Part shown: in pieces, positions 10,475 through 36,615 of the stretch
Layout: the number at the start of each line of letters is the position of its first letter
Position numbering within the stretch: the first letter of the stretch is position 1
Assembly (NCBI GenBank): GCA_030549495.1
Contig: JAUIRK010001059.1
Location: forward strand, 682,001-746,000
Source: Nectonema munidae
Lineage: Eukaryota > Nematomorpha > Nectonematoida > Nectonematidae
Reading direction: 5' to 3'
Length of the DNA stretch: 64,000 nucleotides
Program-made: the position numbers and the translations under genes
The notes under the pieces: generated by a model
Seen by the model: only the letters and a program-made list of their open reading frames with translations
Databases searched by the model: none
What the model was told of the DNA's origin: nothing

Positions 10475-11669
10475 CAGTGGTGTAGGAAAGCTAAAAAACT
10501 GGGGGGTATAATAAAATTTTATTGAAGTTTTTTAAGCAAAATTTTTTTGTACAATAGTAAGTCTTTAAATTTAAGAAATTTATTATATTTAAAATGAAAA
10601 AGAGGAAAAACTACATTTTATATAATAAAAAAAACAGTTGCACAAATAGACATAAAAATATACTAAAAACCAAAAGTATCACGCCTTTTTTCATTTGATT
10701 TAGCAAACTGCTCAGCAATTAATTCAATAGATACTTCATCAAGAAGCCCTTGGTGTATGTTACAAACAGCAACAGAGTTAAGTCTTGCTTGACTCATGGT
10801 GTTTCTAAGCCACGTTTTTAATCTCCTGAGAGCACTAAAGCTGCGTTCACATTGGCTCGAAGAAACAGGGCATACGAGCAAAAGTTTGATCAACATAAAA
10901 ACTTGAGGAAAGAGCATACGAACTTCTTCATTCATGTTTAGATCATTTTTTCTTGCCTCTTCAAGATTATTTGAGTTTGTCTTTCGTTTAAACATTGCAA
11001 GCTCTATTTTTAAAGTTTCCAAATGTATTTCTGGATATTGACTTAAAACTTCATAATTTGATATCTTTCCTGAACTTAAAGTGTTCTCAAGAATTTTGTA
11101 TATAAAAAGATCAGGCTTGTAAGTATCATACATTTCTTTCATTTTCAAAATTATTGAATCTAAAAAGCTGAAATATTGTTGCTTATAATAGTCTTTAATA
11201 TCCTTCGAATCTTCACTTAATAAATCAATTTCCTTCTTTCTTTTCCGCCTGACATTTAACGGTTCTAACTGAAATTTTCTAATTTCTTTGGCTGAATTTT
11301 CGTATATGATGTCAAACTCATTATCGAATTTCCATGAAGAAATTTGGTCAATTATAATTTTAACATCTTGAAGAGTATCTGTGAAAAAAAATATATTAGC
11401 ATAGACACACATCAAAGCATATCACATGATTTAAACTTTCACAAACAGATATAGTTATATATTAGTGTGCATGTTAGTCTTTGACTCTTTGAATCAGGTG
11501 TCAAGTATACGGTAAAAAATATTCACTGACATTACATATGATATTAAGTTTTTAATTACTATATATAAAATTACCTACACTAAACCTGGGGGGGGGGGGA
11601 ATAATTTGCATTATTTTCCAAGGTGGAGGGGATACATTTCCTCCTATCCCTATGGTTCCTACGCCCTTG
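10475..11669 (-). mobile_element. hAT transposon, internally deleted, with TIRs and 8-bp TSD
   Basis: The ends are CAGTGGTGTAGGAA (10,475) and, inverted, CAAGGGCGTAGGAA (11,669). They are bracketed by an exact 8-bp duplication CACTAAAT at 10,467-10,474 and 11,670-11,677. These are hAT hallmarks. At 1,195 bp it is far shorter than an autonomous hAT. It encodes only a C-terminal transposase part (10,663-11,415, minus) and contains a G11 run near 11,588. The intact TSD and open frame suggest a fairly recent insertion of a deletion derivative. Confidence 0.93.
10663..11415 (-). CDS. hAT transposase C-terminal fragment with dimerisation domain
   Basis: An open frame of 250 residues encodes the C-terminal half of a hAT transposase of the ZMYM/TTF-zinc-finger-associated type. 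The hAT dimerisation motif is plain: VCPVSSSQCERSFSALRRLK, then TWLRNTMSQARLNSVAVCNI. The Ser-x-x-x-Glu-Arg-x-Phe-Ser core is the most conserved feature of the family. The N-terminal BED or TTF-type DNA-binding domain and the first two catalytic acidic residues are missing, so it cannot transpose alone. The first Met is not necessarily a real start; the frame may be a 3' exon. It lies wholly inside the TIR-bounded element. Confidence 0.9.
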   Translation of the reverse strand: MMCVYANIFFFTDTLQDVKIIIDQISSWKFDNEFDIIYENSAKEIRKFQLEPLNVRRKRKKEIDLLSEDSKDIKDYYKQQYFSFLDSIILKMKEMYDTYKPDLFIYKILENTLSSGKISNYEVLSQYPEIHLETLKIELAMFKRKTNSNNLEEARKNDLNMNEEVRMLFPQVFMLIKLLLVCPVSSSQCERSFSALRRLKTWLRNTMSQARLNSVAVCNIHQGLLDEVSIELIAEQFAKSNEKRRDTFGF

Positions 11670-11679
11670 CACTAAATCA

Positions 11680-12070
11680 ACCATGCCGATTTAAATTTCG
11701 GTGTCATTTTTTGCAACTAGTTTGTAAAAATGTCTGAAAGTGTCAATCAATTTTGCGATCTAAAAATTTTCTCCAAGAATATTAAATAAATTTTAAACAA
11801 AGTATTTTTTATTCCAAATCGACCTTGCTGATTTCATGCTAATCGACAATGCTGATTTCATTTCTAAACTCAGCAATTAGGATTTGCAAATCTCTAAAAG
11901 TATCAATCAAATTTGTGGTTTACGTCTAAGAATGTGTCTCCAAAAATACTTATCTACATTTTAAATAAAATATATTTATCGAACATGCAGATTTTATTTC
12001 TCGACTCATTTTTGAAATTAAAGTGCGGAAATGTATAACAACTAAAAATTATTTTTTAGAATATTCATTA
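11680..12070 (-). repeat. Dispersed satellite relic, locus 1 (inverted)
   Basis: About two degenerate units of 150-160 bp. On the minus strand each holds GATTGACACTTTCAGACATT or a variant, followed by AACTAGTTGCAAAAAATG and AAATCGGCATG. The same phrases occur at 36,895-37,220 and 48,850-49,420. Anchor words lie at 11,742 and 11,902, giving the period. Confidence 0.65.
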
Positions 12071-12344
12071 AATTCAATATCGTGAATATCAACTTTTTGT
12101 TTATGAGGTGACGCTGTACACTCCCACTTTTTGAAATCAGTTCTATGTTTAGTAGTATACCGATCTTGATACGTTAAAATTAATCAACCTTCTTGCCACG
12201 CCTCATCTAAACAAGGACTATTGAAAATGCGTTCCTATTTTGAGGATCATCTGATATAAGTAGAGTCATTATAAAATTTATCTTATTGCATTTTCAAAAT
12301 AAAAAAATTTCCATTATACGCGTTTGAAAAGTAAATACTTATTT

Positions 12345-12390
12345 TATATCGTTTGGCGCTCCATTATCAAAAGGTTGCCGACCCCTGGAC
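12345..12390 (-). mobile_element. hAT terminal relic
   Basis: On the minus strand CCAGGGGTCGGCAACCTTTT starts near 12,390, a stereotyped hAT terminal sequence. The other end was not located, so its internal extent is unknown. Confidence 0.5.
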
Positions 12391-12787
12391 TCTAATCACT
12401 TGCGATGAGTAAGTGTACTTTCAGCCAACCTACGTAAAAGCCACCGTAAGGTACTGCCGACTTTGTGTGTAAGCTTCTACTTATGGCTTTCCATTTATTT
12501 CTATATCATCTCCCTCATCAGATGAATATAAGAGGTATTAAATCTTTCTGAATTTATTTTTTCGCTTTTCCAGTTTTACACAGGTGCTTTTTTGATGTTT
12601 TTCTAGAATCTAAGTAAAATTCTTGCATGGAAGAAATTCTTCCTTGTTTTTCACGTTGACTCTTAATCCAAACTAGTTCTTGTGTCCTCCTTAATGAATA
12701 ATGCCATATTACCCTTAAAAACAGTAGAGCAACATATTCTAAATTTTGTGAAATTTCTATAACCAGAAGTTGACTAATTTTGCCATT

Positions 12788-12853
12788 CAAAAACCTAATA
12801 AATAGATAGTATCTTGGCAAAGCTAAAAGCCATATATAATGCCCAGAGCTTTG
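12788..12853. repeat. Short hairpin-forming dispersed repeat, copy 2
   Basis: TATCTTGGCAAAGC and AGCTTTGCCAAGCTCC form perfect 10-bp arms around a CCATATATAA loop segment. The unit matches 541-607. Confidence 0.6.
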
Positions 12854-12859
12854 CCAAGC

Positions 12860-13490
12860 TCCTAATATATCTTAACTTTATGTATTAAATATTTTTTTGT
12901 ATCGTCCATTTTAATAATCTATTTATAATTGTTAATTAATTATGTCTTCTATGAATGCTATCTATATACATGTCAAACATGTTAATCTTTACAAAAACAG
13001 GTTAACGCGTATCTAGTCGTAAACTTAGTCGTATGCTTTTACCCAATCCAAGAAGTTCTGTTTCTTCCAAATTTACACAAGAATTTTCAGATCTTTCATC
13101 AACAAAACAAGAAATTGTGTTTTTCATGTATTTTTCAGTTTTACACTTTTTAATGGACAAAACTTTGAAAATGAAATTGTTTTCTTCGCGTAATGCTTAC
13201 TATGCAAGGCATCCGATGCAAACCTGTATATGACTTAGCAGGCTGGAGTATGTTTACATGGAGTCGTGGTCAAGTTTTTGTTATGAAAAGTGAAGACCAT
13301 GTAAGGGGGCCAGAGTTAAAAACCAAATAGGCGATACTCGATTAAACCAGACGCACCCACAAGAATGCTAAATGAAGTATTAGAAGGGTAAGAGGCATAA
13401 ATCTTTTGGAAAATTTAAGATTTGAAAAATGTGTTTAGCTAACTAGAAGAGAATACATGTTAGCTGAAAAGGATCAGTAAAAAGATAAGG
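12860..13490. other. Spacer downstream of cathepsin D
   Basis: No recognisable coding, repeat or RNA feature. Short open frames look like chance. Confidence 0.45.
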
Positions 13491-13496
13491 AACTTC

Positions 13497-13502
13497 TTTA
13501 TT
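13497..13502 (-). terminator. Polyadenylation signal of the cathepsin D gene
   Basis: AATAAA on the minus strand about 90 bp after the stop codon at 13,592, a plausible 3' end for the transcript. Confidence 0.5.
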
Positions 13503-13591
13503 GTGTAAGTGAAAGAAACCATAAGCAAAATGATAGTAAACTTAGAAATAAAAAAATTGAGCACAGAAATGAAATATCAATAATTAAAAAA

Positions 13592-28561
<14,970 letters not shown>

Positions 28562-28564
28562 CTA

Positions 28565-30355
28565 AAATAATAAGACATGTAAATTCAAAAATTTTAAATC
28601 ACGAAACATTATATTACTTTTCAATTTATCTATTTTATTCAGAAACATGCATTTATATATTTTCGGATTAGAAAAGTCAAACAAGTCGTTTGGTGTTTTC
28701 GTCGAAACATACAAACACTCAATACATTTTAAACATTCACTTTTCGCATGTAAAGATAAAAGACACTATGCATTTGTGTTAGCAAAACGAGGTATTTTAA
28801 ATGAAATAGGAGTCATCCCAGGGTAAGCAATGATTTTCAGTTTTGATGAGAGTAAAATCTAAGCTTGGGCCGGGCGCAACTAAAATTGGATTAGATTGAA
28901 GACTTGAAAACATATTAGTAAATTGTAGTGATGTACCGATCTCAATTTTTCCACCCATGTTGATTCATTTCAAAATTAATTCAGATATTAACAATTCAAA
29001 AAGTCAAACTGCCTACTTTTCATGAGCTATATAGTCAACTTAGAGGCCCAGTTTTCTGGGAGAGAATTTTATGAGAGCGAGTTTTCCTATTTTTTTTAAA
29101 GAAAATCTTTTAATATTTTAGAATACTTTATCTAAATATTTTGTCTCAATTAATCTTGAGTAAGCAAGTGTATACTTTATTTGTCTTTCTGGCGGTTTTT
29201 AGAATACATGATTTTTCTACAATTTCAGACTTTAAATCAATGTGAATTCCGAGAGAGAGTTTTGCGAAAGCGAGTTTTTTAAGAAAGAGTTTTCCTAGTA
29301 GCACTCTACATAAAATCTACTACATAAACAAACACTCTACTAAAATCGCGAAAAAGACCAAGTTTATTTTGAATAATGATTGAAAAAATAAACTAGCGAG
29401 TAAAGAGATAGATAATCTACTCTCTTTATTTTCTACTTTGAAATACAACTAGGAAATAAGTTCACGGTTTATATAAAAATACACAACATACATTTAAATA
29501 TAGTAAAAGGAAATACCTAATAAGACAGTCCTCGAAACAAAATAAAATACAAAGAATGAACAAATTTGTAATTATCATGTTTCTAAAATAAAAATTAAAA
29601 ATTAATTAAATTATATAAAAAAAAGGGGGAAATGGGAATTAAAAAATACAACTAATTTTTAAAGAAGAGTAGGCATTGCACGTGTCTACTTAAAAGATAA
29701 CGAGAAACCGTAAGATGCTTCACAGTATCTGAGCTTAGTTCCATGAAAAATACAATTTTATGAATAGGTGAAAATCAGCTTTAAGCAAAGTTATAATAAT
29801 TCAATGATGAAGGCCGTCAATTTGATCGGCATAATGTGAATATTACAAGTTAAGATTGAGAATATTTAATATTGAATCAATTTTTGATATTATAAATTCA
29901 ATGTAGAGTAAGAGAAATTGACAAAAAAAATTACTGAAGTAAACTAATACCAAAACGTAATAATCAGTTTTATGGTTATTTTCGCAGAAATGCTAGGGTC
30001 TAGCCGGTAATTACAACTAAGCCAAATATCTTGAACCATTTACTCAATTTTTGAATATTTTGCCCTCGACTGACTTCAAATTCCTCTTTTAATTACTTCT
30101 TTCCATGGATCTATACTTTATTCTTCATAAACTTTTATAATAAACTCTTCTTTGACCTTCTAATTACAAGGCTAAAACATCTTATTTTTTACTTTTCTAA
30201 AACTATATTATTTTCATTTACTTTAAAAAGGCTTTTTATTTTCTTGCTTCTTATTTTGCAATTTAAATTGAACTTACACATTATTCTCAGCTTTTTTCAA
30301 AGCCACGCTTTATCACTTAATCAAAAGTTCCAACCACTCCTTGCACCGCTTGTGT
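28565..30355. other. Upstream region of cathepsin D, AT-rich
   Basis: The signal-peptide exon should be here or further upstream. I found no ATG-led hydrophobic frame ending two bases before a donor. A weak repeated phrase (GAGAGCGAGTTTTCCTA near 29,075 and GAAAGCGAGTTTTTTAA near 29,265) is present. Confidence 0.4.
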
Positions 30356-30361
30356 ACAACA

Positions 30362-30440
30362 CCTTTTTTTTTTTTTAAAACCTCCCGCCCCTGGGCCCCC
30401 CCCCCCCCTTTTTCCCCCCCCTAGGGTGAAAGGGGGGGGT
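30362..30440. repeat. Homopolymer cluster (poly-T, poly-C, poly-G)
   Basis: A T15 run, then CCTCCCGCCCCTGGG, a C14 run, T5, C8, and GGGTGAAAGGGGGGGG within about 80 bp. It is extreme for this AT-rich genome: either a transposon terminus with homopolymer decay or an assembly junction error. Confidence 0.7.
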
Positions 30441-30599
30441 TAATATCTTATCAAAGGAAACTTAATCTGAGTATTAAAAGGGTTTAAAATAAAATTAAAA
30501 GCTAAACTAATATTTGAAATTTTTTATTTAATTTTTCTACTTTTTATTCTTTCATAGATTTTTGTCTAAATTAAATCTGTTTTTATTATTAATTTATCA

Positions 30600-31263
30600 T
30601 CGCTATCAAATATGTGGATTTTTTATGAAAAAAGTACTCCCGAATCTGAACTTTGTAAGTGCTTAAAATGTGGAAGAAACTTAAGTTATGCGGAAGTTCG
30701 ACTACAAACCAATTAAATCATCTGAAGAGTGTTCATCAAATAAATTCAAATGAAAAAGAATCAGAAACAAATTAAGGAACAAAAAACTCTTGAAAAAATG
30801 GCAGTGGTTCCGAAAAGATCAATGATTGCGACTGTGTCAAAAATGGTTTCTATAGATGCAATTAGTTTCGAGTTGCTGTTTATAGTGAGTTTATAAGTCA
30901 TAGTTTTAAAGTTCAGAGACATCTTTTTGATAAATATCCTTCAGGTTGTGAAAGAACTGTTCGTGCTATACTTTTTCAATTTTATGATAAGAAAAAGGAA
31001 GAGTTACTGCTTTTTTTAAGAACAAAAGTTCCCAAGATGTGAGATTCTCTTTAACACTTGATGATAACACGGCTTCAGCTAATAAAAGATACTTAAACAT
31101 TAACGTGCATAGCGAATCAAAATATTGTTCATTAGGCTTTATTTACATTGATGGCTCATTAAACAGTGAAAAAGCAAAAATCATGGTTGATTCATTTAAT
31201 GAAATTTGGATTAAACAGACATTACATGTTCAAAAACATTCCATGTTTCAGAGCAAGCTTTGA
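30600..31263 (+). mobile_element. BED-finger hAT transposon, N-terminal relic
   Basis: Relic frames carry MWIFYEKSTPESELCKCLKC with GRNLSY (a BED finger: W.FF......C..C), then KRSMIATVSKMVSIDAISFE. The frame 31,039-31,263 has FSLTLDDNTASANKRYLNIN, KYCSLGFIYIDGS and KAKIMVDSF, matching the hAT RNase H-like core (SLTLD.WTS....YL.I..H......L....). Confidence 0.75.
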
Positions 31264-31299
31264 AGTCGAATGAATTTATGATCTCTTTTTATTGTGTGT

Positions 31300-31715
31300 T
31301 CAAGAGACAAAATGGACTGGAAAAACAGCTGGAGAAATTGGTCGGTGCTATAAGTTTTTGTATACTGTAGAATCAAAAAAAGAAATGGAGTAGGAATTAT
31401 CCTGTCAGAAAAATATAAGCAAAATATTTAGAAATAAAGATAGGATAATAGGAATTAAAGGTCAGAACGAAATATTATGTCTAATATCGGCATATGCTCC
31501 GCAGTTTGGTTGTAGAGAAGAGAAGATAGCTTTTATAGCAGATTTAGAGGATATGATCGATAAAGAATTGGAAAATGAAAGCCTGATAATTGTATCCGGT
31601 CATGTAGGTGAAAGGAAAGAATGGTATACACCAGTACATGGATATGGAAAAAGAAATGGAGTATGAGAACTTGGCAGTGTCACATGGATTCAAGTTAGAC
31701 AGATTTTAAATTTCT
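31300..31715 (+). mobile_element. LINE endonuclease relic (CFDP2-like type)
   Basis: Mostly one frame: VQETKWTGKTAGEIG, LISAYAPQFGCREEKIAFIA, DLEDMIDKELENESLIIVSG and HVGERKEWYTPVHGYGKRNG. This is the AP-endonuclease domain (QETKW; AYAPQ.G......F...L; GD.N.HVG) of RTE/CFDP2-like elements; the usual GDMNAHVG has collapsed to GHVG. The matching RT type is at 44,950-45,790. Confidence 0.8.
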
Positions 31716-32600
31716 GAATATTATGCGCTTTTACCTCCCCTTTTTTCATTTGCACTAATAAATTATAACCTGCTAAAAATTATCAACATAAATTTCATGA
31801 TCATTAGGATTTTCTAGATGATTGGTCATAGATATGACTACTCTAGAACCTAGACGGTCTTCATTCTTATTATTGATAGTACACTTTTTCCGTTTTTCTT
31901 GATATAAATCAATTTCAAAACAAAACCACTAGTACCACAAGATTCCACTACTTGAAATCAAATCTTATCGGTTTCGCCTTTATAAATTGCTTTATAGAAC
32001 TTCTTCCATCGTATCTGACGATTTGCTAGTCTATTAGAAATCTTTTAGAAAATATTCCAAATTGCTTGAACTTTTGATTCAGAACATCAACGAATGGCCT
32101 GATTTTGAAGGCTTTATCTTCTTTACAATCTTCAGCGCTTTCATTATTACAAAAGTGTAGAAATATTTAATAGATAGAAATCTGTTTCTTGGAATCGTTT
32201 TACGAATAATGCAAGTTTCCAGATCTTCATCAACACTCAAATAATGCCTTTCACTCGGTAAACTGTGATAACCAGAGAAAAAAAGAATTCTCAGGAAATT
32301 TCTTAAACAGTTTGTTGACAAAGTAAAGATTAATAACAGATTCTTTGCATATTTTATCAAGTAAATTTTCATCAAGGAAAGGTTCAACAATTTCAACTGG
32401 GCTCTTTGCAAAAATTTCATCTTTCAATATTTTCATTTTATCATCAACTCTATTGGCACTTTGTACACCTACAAAGATTGAAAAAGTTGGTTCCATTTTC
32501 TTCCAAGCTAAATCTGAAATTTTCTTTCTTTTTTCTTTTGGTTGCATGGAATCTTCTTCATAGCGATGTAACTCAACACCTCCTGCGACATCTTGTCGAA
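31700..32600 (-). mobile_element. piggyBac transposase relic
   Basis: The N-terminal part (32,251-32,547) has MKILKDEIFAKSPVEIVEPF. The core follows in another frame with SGYHSLPSERHYLSVDEDLE, TIPRNRFLSIKYFYTF, KIRPFVDVLNQKFKQFGIFS and SIKQFIKAKPIRFDFK. SGYH.LPS...YWS.D.D and KQFI.GKPIRFG.K are core piggyBac motifs, with the first catalytic Asp region in the former. Frameshifts and stops are present. It is a third, distinct piggyBac relic in the window. Confidence 0.85.
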
Positions 32601-33219
32601 TAAAGGTTGGATCCCTGTTCTCATCATCAAAGTCTTCTTTATGTCAGTGTCCTCAGTTGTAGAGGAATTTTTTTCGCTCCCCCCCACCGGATGTGCGCCC
32701 CTGCTTTCCAGCATAAAGTTTTGTTTGCTCTTGCTTTTTAAAATCCTTATCCCAATTCCTCGCACATACAACGTTTGATAGCCCAATTAAAAAGCTCGCT
32801 CCCTCTCAATATGGCGTTTACTTTTGTTTACCTTTCATATTTTTTACTCAAAAAGAAATGTATACTATGTGCCCATGGTGCTTAATTTAGGACCAAAGCT
32901 TTAATCATATAATAATTAAAAAAAACCTACTATGAGGAATAGTTTTAATTTTATTATACACTAAAAACATGTATTTATTTTATGTGTAAATATTGGCCCA
33001 AATATGAAAAATATTTTGATTAAAAAAACTGACTGAAAAATATTGGAACATCGAGTATTAGGTTCAATAGTTAAAATACAATATGATGATATAATTAACT
33101 GAAAATATCTTGAAAAAATAGATTTATCGTTACAAAATTATAACTTATTATTTTGCTCCTGAAAAAAGGACCATGGGCACTAATGGGTTAAGAAACATTT
33201 TTCAACCTATCAGGTATGG

Positions 33220-34192
33220 TTTCCATTAGTAAGGCTTGACGAAGAATAGCCTACTGGATAGCAATTACAAATTGAGATAATCAGAGTCTAAAAACTAAAA
33301 CAATAAATGCATGATCAGTACACACTCTATGTGGATATTTTGTTCTACTGTTAAGAGTTTTGCAAAACAGAAAATTGTTTATCAGGTACTTATCATATTT
33401 ATATTGTAAGTAAAAGCAAGTCTGAGTTAAGTTTGAAGCATCGGTCGTTTCATCAAATTGAATTGCAAAAAAATGGAAATCAAATTCCGAATCAATAAAA
33501 CCATCTAACATTGTCATCAGACATCTACCCTATTAGCCGTTTTAACGATCTCTCATTTGACAGAAAGATATACTTCACCTTTACAAGTTCAGAACGTTTT
33601 AGCACATTCAATATGATATCTTTCCAGCAACGTAATATCAATTGTTTTCCTATGTTGAGGGACTTTTTGACAAAAGATATTTTTTAAACTTTATAGAAGG
33701 CTTTCAAACCACACTTAATATTTTTTAAAAACAATTCTGTTATCAAACCTGGATTTGTCCAATCGTTCAGAATCACGTTTAAAATAGATTGTTTACCGAA
33801 CTCTATTGCTTCACTTAACTGGGTTTATAAAAATGGATGCTAACACTTCAGAAGACACGAGACTTATCTTTCTCTTCCCTACAAGACTTTAATGCAGTAA
33901 AACGAAATTTCAAGTGTGAGTCGTCATATTTCATTTTTTAAGGCATTAAAAATGCACATTTGCATCTATAAAATTAAACCTGGAAATCAAAAAAAGAATA
34001 AAAATAATATATTTAATTCAAAGACTAAATTATTTATTCTTTTAAATGTGAATTATTGGCAAAAATAACAAATGACATAACATGGGTTCAATGTGTTGTG
34101 CAAAATGATCGACTCAGTCTCACCTTCTCGGGCCACATGAAACTGCTTAGCGATCGCTTAGGGTACCGCAGATTCCAGTTTAAAAACCACTG
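33220..34192 (-). mobile_element. hAT transposon fragment (ZBED5/FAM200-like), copy 2
   Basis: Inverted relative of 18,779-19,830. It starts at 34,192 with CAGTGGTTTTTAAACTGG, then KYDDSHLKFRFTALKSCREE near 33,920. The frame 33,281-33,517 has DFHFFAIQFDETTDASNLTQ, TCFYLQYKYD and NNFLFCKTL. It is shorter and more broken than copy 1. Confidence 0.8.
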
Positions 34193-34218
34193 AGTTAAAA
34201 AGTAGTCATAAAATCTAA

Positions 34219-34246
34219 TCCCCCTCCCTGGATGTGCGCTCCTGAT
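34219..34246 (-). mobile_element. Transposon-end motif CAGGAGCGCACATCCAGGG
   Basis: One of four related termini in the window. The others are near 32,683-32,704 (-), 49,929-49,955 (-) and 52,213-52,250 (+). All have a (C)AGGGGCGCACATCC-like start followed by a G-rich run, as in hAT ends. Confidence 0.5.
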
Positions 34247-34559
34247 CTTATTATATTGAAAATTACTATAAACTCTTAAATAAAAAATTAAAGAAAGCAG
34301 TGAATAAAATTTAAGCAAAATTTTGATTCAAAATTTTGAGTGCAGTAAAGCGTCCAACATTTATTGGATAGTGGTAAAATGAGCTGACAAAAATACTAAT
34401 AAAAAAAGAGAGCCATAAAGCTATGTTAGGGATCAAAGGAATGCTAACCGAATTTTTTTATAATTGTATACCATTTTCGTTACCTAGATTATTTATATGC
34501 GAAAAAAAAATAAAAAAAATACTTAATTTATATGATTTTTTGATTCAAAAATATTATTA

Positions 34560-35476
34560 GTCCAAAATGTGGGAATATCTTCTGATTTCTAACTACGGAG
34601 TACAATATATTGTGTTTTAAATAATTTTGATAATATAGTCTCCAAGATCCTCTATTGTTTTTAATTTACATAAATGACATACACAAGTGTTTAAACAATG
34701 ATAGCAAACTATCATATATGCAGATGATTTAACTCTAATGTTTAATACATAAAATTCTGATCATCATGCCATTCAAGCTTCACTAAAAAACATTACTAAT
34801 TGGTGTGATTTAAATAAAATAAAAATTATTCATAAGAAAAGTAACTTTATAATATTTTCTAAAAGACGGGTAAGCTCTACCCCATCTTTTTATTTGAATA
34901 ATGTTAGCATCAAAAGAGTTAGCAGAAGTAACACTAGAAGAAAATTTTTCCTTTTCCACTCATATTAATAATATTTGCATAAAAATCTCTAGAATTTTAG
35001 GTTCCTTGAAAAAATTGCAAACTTACTTACCCACTAAGGCACGAGAGACCCTTTATTATTCCCATGCATTTTCACACTTAAGTTATGCAAACCTGTTATG
35101 GGGCTCTAATCAAACGCATCTGGTAAAACTATCAAAGTTAATGAAAAAATTTCACAAATTCATAAACGACAAAAGTGATCAGGAAAGCAAAATTTTAAAT
35201 ATATATCAAATTAACTCAGTTTCATCCCTCATGTTTTATTATAAACAATATGTAAAACGAGGAGAATATCACGGTCTTTTTGTTCCAAATAGTTCAGTTT
35301 ATGATCATCTAACCAGACAACATAGTAAATTGCACATTCCTAGATTTAATGAAAATTCTAATTTCAGAAACATTTACTTTCGGACATTGAATCTTGCTAA
35401 TAAATTGTTAAACAAACTCAATATTTCCAGCAAAAAAAGTTTTCGAAAATCCGTGGAAAAACTACTACTAAAATAA
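34560..35476 (+). mobile_element. LINE reverse transcriptase, C-terminal part
   Basis: An intact 191-codon frame (34,901-35,476) reads LEENFSFSTHINNICIKISR, SLKKLQTYLPTKARETLYYS, HAFSHLSYANLLWGSNQTHL and so on to KSVEKLLLK, then TAA. This is the complete thumb and C-terminus of a jockey-superfamily RT. Upstream relic frames hold LIYINDIHKCLNND and an eroded YADD. The element is 5'-truncated and broken near the active site, but its 3' part is unusually well kept. Confidence 0.9.
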
Positions 35477-35505
35477 CTTCAATACACTTTTCTTCTCTTT
35501 TAAAT

Positions 35506-36000
35506 GGGTGAGACTTTTTACCCAAATACTCCCAAACAGATGAAAACAAATTTAAATATTCAAAGAATAAGTTAAATATGCATAGAAGAATTATTCTTAG
35601 GATGAAACTAATATAAATTATAAATCTATATAAATAAAATTATACTATTTAAACAAATATAAATAAAATTAATCTATTTTTTTTTAATTAAAATTGTTTA
35701 TATTATAATAATAACTTAAAATATAATAATTATTTATAAATAATAATATAATTAATTTATAATAGTAAGTTAAACACAAAATAATTTTTTAATTTAAATA
35801 ATTACTAATATGTGTGGCCTGGCAAGAAAATGGGTGTCATAAAAATATATAACAATACTCTATTACCAGCTCTCATTCAAACTTAAATATCCGTGTATCT
35901 TTTTATTTTAAGCATTTATTTAATATTATTTTTAATTTCAAGTTCTTATTTGTAAATAAAGAACATATTTGGGTGTATTTGGGTAAAAAGTCCTACCGCT
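35506..36000. mobile_element. AT-rich MITE (495 bp), about 36-bp TIRs, 8-bp TSD
   Basis: The left end GGGTGAGACTTTTTACCC and the inverted right end GCGGTAGGACTTTTTACCC share a further CAAATAC.CCCAAA. The exact 8-bp TTTTAAAT stands at 35,498-35,505 and 36,001-36,008. It is non-coding. A possible related end lies near 46,031-46,065 (TTTAGGTGTACTTGGATGAA). Confidence 0.85.
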
Positions 36001-36085
36001 TTTTAAATATATCCAAATATAAAATTTTATTTAATAACAATACATTAAATTAAATATTATTTATCATTTTTAGGCTGTATATACA

Positions 36086-36108
36086 TATTATATATATATA
36101 TATATGTA
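36086..36108. repeat. (TA)n microsatellite
   Basis: An uninterrupted run of about ten TA units. Confidence 0.8.
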
Positions 36109-36440
36109 ACATATTAAATAATCTCAATATGTAAAAAATATTTTCATTATTGCTGTCTTTTTTTCCTCTGTTTTTTTATAATATGTGTAATATAAACTTT
36201 GGAGACCAGTCATCTCGATGGATAGTTTTATCCCTTTGTCTTCTCTTCTCTAAAGTGATCTTCAGTGAATTGAATATATATATCCTTCAAACTTTCCATT
36301 GAATAAATTTTTTCGTCATTCTGGTGATGAAAATTTGCAGTTTTCTAAAGATTTATCATTTTTTTTCTCTTATTTAAATGAATGTGTGTATAAATTTATG
36401 AAGTTTTTTATTCCTCATATAATTTTGCTCTTGTGTAAAT

Positions 36441-36615
36441 AACTAGAAATTGTAACTTCTTTGTATTCGATTATCATCTGGGTTTGTTCACAAAGAGTAG
36501 AACTGATTAGCTTACATAAACGGGAACCGGTCTTTCACAGAGTGTACGTACAGTTAGTGATCATGATCAAATACAAGAGAACTTAATTTTTTTAGTTATA
36601 ACTAACACCTGGTAC
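36441..36615. mobile_element. MITE with diverged terminal inverted repeats
   Basis: The left arm (ATAACTAGAAATTGTAACTT, then TTTGTATTCGATTATCATC and TTCACAAAGAG) pairs with the inverted right arm (ATAACTAAAAAAATTAAGTT, then CTTGTATTTGATCATGATC and CTCTGTGAAAG). Further arms of the family occur at 4,975-5,075 and 36,800-36,900. Confidence 0.65.
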
